The position numbers and the translations under genes were made by a program. A stretch of 33,090 nucleotides of DNA from JAFDVL01 sp043736395. GTDB taxonomy: Bacteria; Acidobacteriota; Blastocatellia; RBC074. The notes under the pieces were generated by a model, which was not told the DNA's origin, did no database searches, and worked only from the letters and a program-made list of their open reading frames with translations. Of this stretch, positions 8,745-15,821 are shown in pieces; position 1 is the first letter of the stretch; every line of letters starts with the position of its first letter. The stretch lies in the NCBI GenBank assembly GCA_043736395.1, contig JAYTCQ010000373.1:1-33090 (forward strand), read 5' to 3'.

Positions 8745-8874
8745 AAAGTTCGCAGTTCGCAGTAGGGTGAAGTCCGCAGCAGGAAAGTTCGCAGTTCGCA
8801 GTAAATGCAGTTCGCGGTATCCTGATGTTCATTCACGGTATACTGCGAACTGCGAACTTTCCTCACTGCGAACT
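8745..8874. repeat. GTTCGCAG-type palindromic repeat block, copy B
   Basis: Tandem AGTTCGCAGTTCGCAGT units occur on the left, and the complement ACTGCGAACTGCGAACTTTCC on the right. It shares the centre 'cagttcgc-gt-tcctgatgtt-attcacgg' with copy A (7451-7583), about 1.3 kb away. It fills the whole gap between the M16 stop codon and the small mutase subunit start. Confidence 0.85.
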
Positions 8875-8875
8875 A

Positions 8876-10705
8876 TTATTTTTCTTTCGTTCCGCTTACT
8901 TCCATTGGGGGAAATGGGCCACCTTTAATGGTTCCCTTAATCGAATTACCGGTGATAGTTCCGGCAAATTCGAGATCAAGTTTTTGACCGCCAGCGTCAG
9001 CAGAGGCTTTGAAATTGACTTCAGAACCGCTGACTGATCCTTCGTTGACTTTGATTTCCCCCATCGGAGAATCAAGCGCGCCGGTGACTTTACCAGCATC
9101 AACTTTGAAGTTTCCCTTCAATGGTAATTCCTGACCGTCCGGGGTTTTGATATTGAGATTCCACGCGCCGCCGAGTTCGGCAGGTTTGCTATCAGTTGCA
9201 CTGGTAGCTGCGGGTTTTACTGCGACGGCATTCAAATCTTTGGGCTTTCCTTCAGTGTCGAATACTTCCACAGTCCCGTATTTTTTCAAAACATCAATGA
9301 CTTTTTTACCGTCACCAACCGCTACGATTTGAAGGTGGTCAAGGTCGATATATTTTTTGGCGACACGTTGGACATCGTCAGCCGTGACTTTGGCGATATT
9401 CGCCGCGTATTCATTCCAGTAATTATCGCCCAGGTTATACAGCTTGGTTGTGGTAAAGCTATTCAAAACCGACGCCGGAGATTCCAATTGCAAAGCGAAA
9501 ATTCCGACAATTGAATTCTTCGCATCCTGCAATTCTTTTTCCGGAACTTTTTCGTCTCTGATGCGGTTCAGCTCGTACATGAATTCTTTCATTGAGCCGT
9601 CAGTGACATCCGTTCTGACTTCTGCCGTGGCTGTCAGGTTCCCGCGATATTTAAAGGCCGAAGCGTTGCTGTATGCGCCGTACGTGTAGCCTTTATCTTC
9701 GCGAAGATTTAAAAATAATCGAGCTGCCGCGCCGCCGCCGAAAACACGATCCATCACTTGAAGCGCATAATAATCTGGATCAGTTCGCTCGATGGTTAAT
9801 GTGCCGAGCATAAGATTTGTCTGCACGGAAGCGGGCCGATCAATCAAATAAATTTTCTTCGCAGGAAGGTCTTTTACTTTTGGAATTTCCGTGGTCGGAG
9901 CTGCTCCGCCTTGCCAGCCTGCAAATGCTTTTTCAAGTTTGGCGACGACTTCCGCCGGTTTGACATCACCTGTCAAAGTGAAAATCGCATTGGACGGAAT
10001 AAAATGTTTGGCGTGAAAGGCTCTCAGGACTTCAGGTGAAAGTTTAGCCCAGTCTTCGGCTGTCACAGATGAGCGCGAAGCCGGATGAGTTCCATACAAC
10101 ACTTGATTGAATTTTTCGTTAGCCAGGAAACCAGCCGATGAACGCTGTTGACGAATGGCGGCGATGGAGCGTTGTTTTAGCTTGGCAAATTCTTCTTCAG
10201 GGAACGTCGGATTTTTTACAACATCCGCCATTAAATCTAAAATTTTGTCAAAGTTGTCAGTTAATCCCGAAGCCGAGACTGCGGTCGAGATAGATGATAA
10301 TCCAGTTCCTGCGTTGAGTGTCGCGCCGAGGCCTTCGATCTGTTCAGCAATGTCTTTACTGGAACGGGTCTTAGTCCCTTCGCGCAGAAGTTGTGCTGTG
10401 TACTGGGCTGTTCCGGTAGTCTGATCGGAAAGGCCGCCGCTCTTAAAAACCAGATTTACTGAAAATTGCGGCAAGCGATGATTTTCTAAAATGTAGACTT
10501 TGACTCCATTGCTAAGCGTCATTTCGACTGGCTTAGGAAATTGTACTTTGAGCACTTCTTTGCTGATCGGAGCTTTCCCTTTAATGACTGCGCCTTTGGT
10601 GGATAGTGGCGTAGCGGCTCCCTGTGGCTGCGCCAGAATCGTCAGCGATGAGGCGGCAATAAATGCCAGGCTCGTCATCGCGAATTTGCCTTGAAAATTT
10701 TTCAT
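8876..10705 (-). CDS. M16 family peptidase, non-catalytic partner subunit
   Basis: 609 residues. A signal peptide (about 1-25, ending SLTILAQ) directs export. Two M16 domains follow (about 55-270 and 280-485). Where active members have HxxEH, this one reads TAQYTAQLLREGT, so the zinc site is absent. However the C-terminal domain keeps the R...Y substrate-binding pair in FLNLREDKGYTYGAYS. That split is the known arrangement of heterodimeric bacterial M16B proteases, in which one chain holds zinc and the other the R/Y pair. A further C-terminal domain (about 505-609, GGAWNLNIKTPDGQELPLKG... ending GTKEK) is a small Gly-rich beta domain that is not part of M16. A good SD (GAGG) precedes the ATG. 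It lies 42 bp downstream of its catalytic partner. Confidence 0.9.
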   Translation of the reverse strand: MKNFQGKFAMTSLAFIAASSLTILAQPQGAATPLSTKGAVIKGKAPISKEVLKVQFPKPVEMTLSNGVKVYILENHRLPQFSVNLVFKSGGLSDQTTGTAQYTAQLLREGTKTRSSKDIAEQIEGLGATLNAGTGLSSISTAVSASGLTDNFDKILDLMADVVKNPTFPEEEFAKLKQRSIAAIRQQRSSAGFLANEKFNQVLYGTHPASRSSVTAEDWAKLSPEVLRAFHAKHFIPSNAIFTLTGDVKPAEVVAKLEKAFAGWQGGAAPTTEIPKVKDLPAKKIYLIDRPASVQTNLMLGTLTIERTDPDYYALQVMDRVFGGGAAARLFLNLREDKGYTYGAYSNASAFKYRGNLTATAEVRTDVTDGSMKEFMYELNRIRDEKVPEKELQDAKNSIVGIFALQLESPASVLNSFTTTKLYNLGDNYWNEYAANIAKVTADDVQRVAKKYIDLDHLQIVAVGDGKKVIDVLKKYGTVEVFDTEGKPKDLNAVAVKPAATSATDSKPAELGGAWNLNIKTPDGQELPLKGNFKVDAGKVTGALDSPMGEIKVNEGSVSGSEVNFKASADAGGQKLDLEFAGTITGNSIKGTIKGGPFPPMEVSGTKEK

Positions 10706-10747
10706 AATGTTTTTCCTCTTATCAAGTCGAGCAAGTCAAGCAAGCAA

Positions 10748-12154
10748 TTATTTTTTCGCCGGAATGATTAATCCGACCGTCCGATTGTTGGCATTAAAAT
10801 ATTTTTTGGCGACTCGTTGCACGTCCGCTTTGGTCACCGCTTCCATTTTGCTAAGGGCTTCGTTGATGACTTTAGGCGAACCATAAGAAATCGCTGATTC
10901 GGCCACTGCCATCGCCAGCCCCATTGAGCTTTGCTTGCCACGAATAAAACTTGTACGGAACGAATTTTTCGCCTTTTCTAGTTCCCAATCGGCAATCGGC
11001 TCGTTTTGTAATTTGGTGATTTCTTCATAAATCACAGCTTCCACTTCTTCCGTTTTTTTACCGGGAGAAACGAAAGCCTGGAATCCAAACATGCTTGGCC
11101 CGCGATGATCGGTGTCTGCTCCGCCTTGAATTTGCACGACTAATTGCTTGTCTTTGACCAGTTTTTGATAGAGTCGCGAACTGCGTCCGCCCGTCAAAAC
11201 AGAATCTAAAACTTGGAGCGCTTCTTCATCAGGTGTATTGAAAAAGTTCCCTTTGTATCCGATGAGCAGCGCCGGGATTTGTGCCAGCGCGTCTTCTTCG
11301 GTAAACCGACGTTCGGCTTTTTGTTCAGGTTCCGTGACATCTACCGGAGGCGGCGTAGCCTGTGACGGAATTCCTTCGTATTGCGCTTTGATTTTTTCCA
11401 GCGCGACCTTGGAATCAAAATCTCCGACCAGTGCCAGTACGGCATTGTTTGGCGCATAGTAAATTTTGAAAAATTCGCTGACATCGCTCACGCTCGAAGC
11501 AGTTAAATCTTCCATTGATCCTATGACCGAATGCTTATACGCAAAGTTATCATAGACAGTAGATTCAAATTTTTCAAAACCTTTGCCGTACGGCTGATTA
11601 TCCAATCCTAAACGACGTTCTTCCTGTACGGCATTGATTTGATTGAGCAGATTTTCTTTAGAAATATCCAGGCTCTTCATGCGGTCGGCTTCCAGGAAGA
11701 GAATTAAATCAAGTTGATTCGCAGGTAATGATTCAAAGTAGATCGTGCGATCCGTGTTGGTCGTTCCATTCATCGTTCCGCCATTATTTTGGACGAGAAT
11801 GAAGTGTTCACTTTTGCCAACATTTTGCGAACCCTGGAACATCATGTGCTCAAATAAGTGAGCGAATCCGGTGCGACCCTGACGTTCATTTCTGGAGCCG
11901 ACATTGTAATTTACGGCAATCGAAACGACAGGCGCGCTGTGGTCTTCGACGAGGAAGACGCGCAATCCATTTTTGAGTTTATGCTCGGTAAAATTTACGC
12001 GCGGGTTATTACTGGTGGACGCCATTTCAGCCATTGCTTTAGGCTGCGTTTTTGGAGCCTTGGCAAGCGGTTTAGATTTTTTTTGCGCGACGGCGCTTGT
12101 GAGCACTAGCGCACAAGTGAGCAGTGAAACGCAATTTTTGGGGATGTGATTCAT
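10748..12154 (-). CDS. M16 family zinc peptidase, catalytic subunit
   Basis: 468 residues. A signal peptide (MNHIPKNCVSLLTCALVLTS) is followed by a Lys/Ala/Pro linker and two M16 domains. The inverted zincin motif is HLFEH (H99, E102, H103), with the third ligand probably Glu179 in NAVQEERR, at the spacing expected of the family. The R/Y pair of the C-terminal domain is absent here and present in the next gene. The chains should therefore form a periplasmic heterodimer that degrades peptides. I place the start at 12154, where a GAAGGAG Shine-Dalgarno sits 9 nt upstream. The upstream in-frame start at 12217 would bury the signal peptide. Confidence 0.93.
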   Translation of the reverse strand: MNHIPKNCVSLLTCALVLTSAVAQKKSKPLAKAPKTQPKAMAEMASTSNNPRVNFTEHKLKNGLRVFLVEDHSAPVVSIAVNYNVGSRNERQGRTGFAHLFEHMMFQGSQNVGKSEHFILVQNNGGTMNGTTNTDRTIYFESLPANQLDLILFLEADRMKSLDISKENLLNQINAVQEERRLGLDNQPYGKGFEKFESTVYDNFAYKHSVIGSMEDLTASSVSDVSEFFKIYYAPNNAVLALVGDFDSKVALEKIKAQYEGIPSQATPPPVDVTEPEQKAERRFTEEDALAQIPALLIGYKGNFFNTPDEEALQVLDSVLTGGRSSRLYQKLVKDKQLVVQIQGGADTDHRGPSMFGFQAFVSPGKKTEEVEAVIYEEITKLQNEPIADWELEKAKNSFRTSFIRGKQSSMGLAMAVAESAISYGSPKVINEALSKMEAVTKADVQRVAKKYFNANNRTVGLIIPAKK

Positions 12155-12220
12155 AGATGTAGACTCCTTCAGGTTTGAATGCCGAAACTGCACATTGGTT
12201 GCGCCAGCTTGTGGCAAGAT

Positions 12221-13903
12221 TTAAAAAGATGGTTCCTGATATTCTCCGAAGATCGGGCGGAGCGCATCACACATTTCTCCCAGTGTGACATCAGCTCGCG
12301 CGCAATCAATTAATAAAGGCATAGTGTTTACTTCGGGGTCTTCTGCTCCACGTTGCAATGCTGATAATACGCGGTTGACTTCAGGATTGTTCCGATCTGC
12401 TCGAAGTTTTTTCAATCGTTCGGCTTGTTGCTTTTCGACAGTTTCATCAATTTGTAAAATATTCGGTTCGCCGAGTTCGTTGCCATCCATTTGATAGGCG
12501 TTCACGCCGACGATAACTTTTTCCTGACGTTCGACTGCGCGTTGGTATTGAAACGCCGATTCGTGAATTTCTTTTTGCGGGAAGCCCGCGTCAATGGCTT
12601 CAACCATTCCGCCGATAGCATCAATTTTTCGGAAGTATTCCCAGCATTCTTCTTCAAGTTCGTTCGTTAAATTCTCGACGAAATAGGAACCTCCGAGCGG
12701 ATCAACGGTATTAATTACTCCGGTTTCTTCAGCAATGATTTGTTGCGTTCGAAGCGCAATCAATGCTGCTCGTTCCGTAGGCAAGGCCAACGCTTCATCA
12801 TACGCGTCGCAGTGCAGGCTTTGCGCTCCGCCCAGAACTGCGGCAAGCGCCTGAATCGCTACGCGGGAAATGTTGTTGATCGGTTGCTGGACAGTCAACG
12901 AAACGCCCGCCGTTTGGGCGTGAAAGCGCATTTGCCACGATTTAGGATTTTTTGCTCCAAAGCGTTCTTTCATGACACGCGACCAGATTCGGCGAGCGGC
13001 GCGGTACTTCGCAATTTCTTCAAAAAAATCATTATGCGCATTAAAGAAAAATGAAAGTCGCGGCGCGAAATCGTCAACATCTAATCCAGCACGAATGCCG
13101 TATTCAACATACTCAATGCCATCACGCAAAGTGAAAGCTAATTCCTGTGCCGCCGTCGAACCGGCTTCGCGAATGTGATAACCGCTGATCGAAATTGAAT
13201 TCCATCGAGGCATGTGTTCGGCGCAGAATTTGAATGTATCAGTCACCAATCGCATCGAAGGACGCGGCGGATAAATCCATTCTTTCTGCGCAATATATTC
13301 CTTGAGAATATCATTCTGCAAAGTTCCACTAATTTTGCGCCAATCGGCTCCCTGCTTTTCTGCGGCGGCTAAAAAAAACGCTAGAATCATCGAAGCTGGA
13401 CAATTAATTGTCATCGAAGTCGTAACTTTTTCGAGTGGAATTCCATCGAATAAAACTTCCATGTCTTCACGTGAAGAAATCGCAACACCGCATTTTCCGA
13501 CTTCGCCTTCCGCGAGCGCGTGATCCGAATCGTAGCCCATTAACGTCGGCAAATCGAAGGCCGTAGACAATCCCGTCTGACCGTGTTCGAGTAAATATTT
13601 AAAACGCTGATTTGTATCGGCAGCTGACCCGAATCCCGCAAATTGACGCATCGTCCATACCTTCGCGCGGTAGCCGGTGGGATGAATTCCCCGCGTATAA
13701 GGAGCTTCGCCAGGGAAGCCAATGTCTTCAGCAAAATTCTGATCCGCGAGGTCGTTCGGCGAATACAGCCGCTTGATTGGCATTAGCGAAGTCGTCGTGA
13801 ATTCTCGCTGCGATTCAGGCAATTTTTGCAATGTGGGATTTAACGTGTTTTCTTCCCATTCCTGTTGTTGCGCTTCGATGGAATTGGCTTCTGTTTTAGT
13901 CAT
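12221..13903 (-). CDS. Methylmalonyl-CoA mutase family large subunit, IcmA-like
   Basis: 560 residues, the length of stand-alone large subunits (no B12 domain). It has YTRGIHPTGYRAKVWTMRQFAG (69-90), GLSTAFDLPTLMGYDSDH (111-128) and LQNDILKEYIAQKEW (195-209). The two positions that separate methylmalonyl- from isobutyryl-CoA mutases are Tyr and Arg in the former, Phe and Gln in the latter. Here they are Phe88 (RQF) and Gln206 (IAQKEW), favouring interconversion of isobutyryl-CoA and n-butyryl-CoA. Specificity is inferred from these residues. It is coupled to the upstream amidohydrolase by a 4-nt ATGA overlap. The B12-binding subunit is encoded at 8347-8742. No MeaB-type G-protein chaperone or epimerase gene lies in the window. 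Confidence 0.9.
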   Translation of the reverse strand: MTKTEANSIEAQQQEWEENTLNPTLQKLPESQREFTTTSLMPIKRLYSPNDLADQNFAEDIGFPGEAPYTRGIHPTGYRAKVWTMRQFAGFGSAADTNQRFKYLLEHGQTGLSTAFDLPTLMGYDSDHALAEGEVGKCGVAISSREDMEVLFDGIPLEKVTTSMTINCPASMILAFFLAAAEKQGADWRKISGTLQNDILKEYIAQKEWIYPPRPSMRLVTDTFKFCAEHMPRWNSISISGYHIREAGSTAAQELAFTLRDGIEYVEYGIRAGLDVDDFAPRLSFFFNAHNDFFEEIAKYRAARRIWSRVMKERFGAKNPKSWQMRFHAQTAGVSLTVQQPINNISRVAIQALAAVLGGAQSLHCDAYDEALALPTERAALIALRTQQIIAEETGVINTVDPLGGSYFVENLTNELEEECWEYFRKIDAIGGMVEAIDAGFPQKEIHESAFQYQRAVERQEKVIVGVNAYQMDGNELGEPNILQIDETVEKQQAERLKKLRADRNNPEVNRVLSALQRGAEDPEVNTMPLLIDCARADVTLGEMCDALRPIFGEYQEPSF

Positions 13904-14844
13904 AAAGTTAAAGATTGGACGTGCGCCTTCGCAGTTGCTCCGAGCGTCTGTAAATTATATCCGCCTTCGAGACAGGAAACCACTCTACCTTCACAAGAAT
14001 GTTTCGCCCACTCTTTCAACCGCAACGTCATCGCCGAAAAATCATTATCTTCTAATCGCAACTGTCCGAGCGGATCATAAAGATGCGCGTCAAAGCCTGC
14101 GGAAATAATGATCAAATCAGGTGTGAATTTTTTGGCGACGGTTTCCAGTGCTGCCTCAAATTTAATTCGATAATCCTCAGCCGAAGTAGCAGGCAGGATC
14201 GGCACATTTAAATTAAACCCTTCTCCTTCGTTAATCCCGATTTCATTGGCTGCGCCTGTTCCCGGATACCACGGATATTGATGCAGGCTCAGATAAAATA
14301 CAGACGGATCGTTATAAAAAATATCCTGCGTTCCGTTCCCGTGATGCACGTCCCAATCAACGATGAGGACGCGGTTAATTGACTCATATTTTTGTTGCGC
14401 GTAACGGGCGGCGATGGCTACGTTGTTGTAGATGCAGAATCCCATCGAACGATCAATCGTGGCGTGATGACCAGGTGGACGACATAGGACGAAAGCATTT
14501 TGATTCTCATCCTCCATCACAAAATCGGTCGCGAGGCAGGCGCCGCCAGCTCCGAGTCGTGCGACATAATTCGTATCTTTAGAGATGACGGTATCGGCAT
14601 CTAATAATACTCTTCTCTCGCACTCCGCCGTCGCCGATTCCATTCGATCGATAACTGGATTGGTGTGACAACGTAAAATCTCTGTTTCATCAACGGGAGT
14701 AGGAGTAAGTATTGTCACTTCCTCCCAAAGATTGCGATCAGCCTGAAGAGTTTCAGCTACGACGCTGTAACGCGCTGATCGTTCGGGATGTTCTCCCGTG
14801 TCATGAAGTAGAAAATCCTGACTGCAAATTATCGCTGTTGACAT
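13900..14844 (-). CDS. Histone deacetylase family (AcuC/acetylpolyamine-type) amidohydrolase
   Basis: 314 residues, full length for the family. The zinc ligands and catalytic residues are all visible: catalytic His pair H126/H127 in RPPGHHA, zinc ligands D165 and H167 in DWDVHHGNG, D252 in GFDAH, and transition-state Tyr296 in EGGYN. It should remove acetyl or related acyl groups from lysine side chains or polyamines in the cytoplasm. It is the first gene of the minus-strand run and its TGA overlaps the ATG of the acyl-CoA mutase. That coupling suggests deacylation linked to acyl-CoA status (inference). The ATG at 14844 gives the family's normal N-terminus (HDTGEHPERSARY). Confidence 0.93.
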   Translation of the reverse strand: MSTAIICSQDFLLHDTGEHPERSARYSVVAETLQADRNLWEEVTILTPTPVDETEILRCHTNPVIDRMESATAECERRVLLDADTVISKDTNYVARLGAGGACLATDFVMEDENQNAFVLCRPPGHHATIDRSMGFCIYNNVAIAARYAQQKYESINRVLIVDWDVHHGNGTQDIFYNDPSVFYLSLHQYPWYPGTGAANEIGINEGEGFNLNVPILPATSAEDYRIKFEAALETVAKKFTPDLIIISAGFDAHLYDPLGQLRLEDNDFSAMTLRLKEWAKHSCEGRVVSCLEGGYNLQTLGATAKAHVQSLTL

Positions 14845-14898
14845 AAGAATCTATGTTAGTCGGAGAAAAATGGTTTAGCAAAGAAAAAAGCTCCCGAC

Positions 14899-14945
14899 TG
14901 TGGCGTTTGTGCAGGCTCCTTCCAAACCGCCACAACGAATTCGTT
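14899..14945. promoter_or_regulatory. Candidate activator-binding dyads upstream of the sigma-54 promoter
   Basis: TGTGGCGTTTG (14899-14909) and CAAACCGCCACA (14923-14934) form an inverted repeat with one bulged base. It is immediately followed by the perfect 12-bp palindrome AACGAATTCGTT (14934-14945). The centre lies some 50-85 bp upstream of the -24 element, where NtrC-type activators usually bind. The dyads are seen; the activator-site role is inference. Confidence 0.4.
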
Positions 14946-14986
14946 AAACTAATCCCGTAACTCTTTTATTTTTACGCTTCGAAGGT

Positions 14987-15002
14987 TGGCACAACGCTTG
15001 CA
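14987..15002 (+). promoter_or_regulatory. Sigma-54 (-24/-12) promoter
   Basis: TGGCAC-N5-TTGCA reads TGGCACAACGCTTGCA, an exact match to the RpoN consensus with the required GG-to-GC spacing. Transcription should begin near 15013, giving a leader of about 100 nt to the lipoprotein ATG at 15116. It requires an enhancer-binding ATPase, and one is encoded about 0.8 kb downstream on the other strand. Confidence 0.8.
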
Positions 15003-15115
15003 CAGTAGATTAGCGGATAAGCCGCCCGACGCTGTGTTGAGATTGCGGTTGATCCTGAAAAATTATTTTTCCGGGTATTAACCGTCGGAAAATCTCTATT
15101 GGAGAAACCTAACAA

Positions 15116-15676
15116 ATGAAAAACAATATTCTTTCAATCTCTTTGTCTGCGGGTGTCTTGGCGACTGCTTTAATTCTGGGCGCTTGCTCTGAAACAAATA
15201 CAACTCCTGGAAATACCGCTACTACTGGTAGTTCAGCAGCTCCTGCTTCCACAATTGCTGTCGTGACCACTTCAGCTTCTCCTGTAGCCTCACCTGCGGC
15301 TTCAGGCGGATCAATGACTGGTGCTATTTCCGGCGCAGCCGGAGCAGCAGCTGGCGCGGCTGGCGCAGCAGCGTCGAAAGCCGGTGAAGCGGCTAAAGAT
15401 GCCGGCGCGATGGCGAGCAAAGCGGGCGAAGCAGCGAAGACAGCGGGAAGCGCAGCGGTCGGCACTGCCGGTGATGCAGCTAAAACAGCGGCAGGCGCGG
15501 CGGCTACCAAAGCTGGTGATGCGGCTCACGGCGCGGCAACCGCAGCTGGTGCGGCAGCGGCTAAAGCTGGTGACGCTGCTAACGCTGCAAAAACAGCAGC
15601 AGGCGCGGCGGCTAACAAAGCTGGCGATGCGATGAAGGCCGCTGGTGACAAGGTAGCTCCTGCTAAGAAGCAGTAA
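15116..15676 (+). CDS. Alanine/lysine-rich lipoprotein
   Basis: 186 residues. A signal peptide ends in the lipobox LGAC with Cys24 lipidated. Ser follows at +2, favouring the outer membrane. Residues 28-75 form a Ser/Thr/Ala/Pro linker, and 75-186 is an almost pure Ala, Gly, Lys, Asp/Glu helix. The pattern KAG[DE]AA recurs about five times, with no aromatic residues after the lipobox. Such sequences fold into amphipathic helices resembling LEA-type or alanine-zipper proteins; no enzyme function is visible. The sigma-54 promoter 110 bp upstream and the adjacent two-component system suggest inducible expression. A GGAG Shine-Dalgarno precedes the ATG. The tail DKVAPAKKQ is basic. It could be a stress or surface lipoprotein, but its role is unproven. 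Confidence 0.85.
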   Translation: MKNNILSISLSAGVLATALILGACSETNTTPGNTATTGSSAAPASTIAVVTTSASPVASPAASGGSMTGAISGAAGAAAGAAGAAASKAGEAAKDAGAMASKAGEAAKTAGSAAVGTAGDAAKTAAGAAATKAGDAAHGAATAAGAAAAKAGDAANAAKTAAGAAANKAGDAMKAAGDKVAPAKKQ

Positions 15677-15705
15677 CTTTTCTTCCGAAATTTTTCGGCG
15701 AAATC

Positions 15706-15740
15706 AAAAAAGCCTGATGGATTTTCCGTCAGGCTTTTTT
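15706..15740. terminator. Rho-independent terminator
   Basis: AAAAAAGCCTGATGG (15706-15720) pairs with CCGTCAGGCTTTTTT (15726-15740), giving a 15-bp stem with one G-T wobble and a 5-nt loop, ending in a T tract. It serves the lipoprotein transcript and, with its A tract, possibly the opposing response-regulator transcript. Confidence 0.88.
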
Positions 15741-15812
15741 GTTCAGAGTCGCGCGTTTACGCGTGTAAGTATTTTCTAGGAATCGTACACACGTAAACGG
15801 GTAACTCTGAAC
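15741..15812. repeat. ACGCGTTTACGCGTG-type palindromic repeat, copy 1
   Basis: Arms 15741-15767 and 15786-15812 match at 23 of 27 positions as inverted repeats. The core GCGCGTTTACGCGTG resembles the element at 23300-23368. It occupies the convergent gap between the lipoprotein and response-regulator genes, right after the terminator. Confidence 0.8.
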
Positions 15813-15821
15813 ATTATATTT

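Noticed and set aside
8743..8832. Longer start of the small mutase subunit
   Set aside because: The added residues (TANCEL twice) are translated repeat copy B and are not part of the B12-binding domain.
7451..8874. Regular GTTCGCAG units as a CRISPR array
   Set aside because: Units are contiguous or irregularly spaced, present as inverted pairs, and have no unique spacers or cas genes.
12155..12217. Longer start of the catalytic M16 peptidase
   Set aside because: It would place 21 residues before a clear signal peptide; the inner ATG has a strong Shine-Dalgarno.
14853..14881. Minus-strand TTGCTA-N17-TAACAT boxes before the deacetylase gene
   Set aside because: The implied transcript would start within about 3 nt of the ATG, and both hexamers are weak; leaderless initiation is possible but unsupported.
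14845..15115. Cobalamin riboswitch near the mutase run
   Set aside because: No B12-box or conserved riboswitch core could be recognised in either strand.
15311..15635. Alternative-frame ORFs inside the lipoprotein gene
   Set aside because: They arise from the GC-rich repetitive Ala/Gly codons; only the frame with the lipobox has a start, RBS and terminator.
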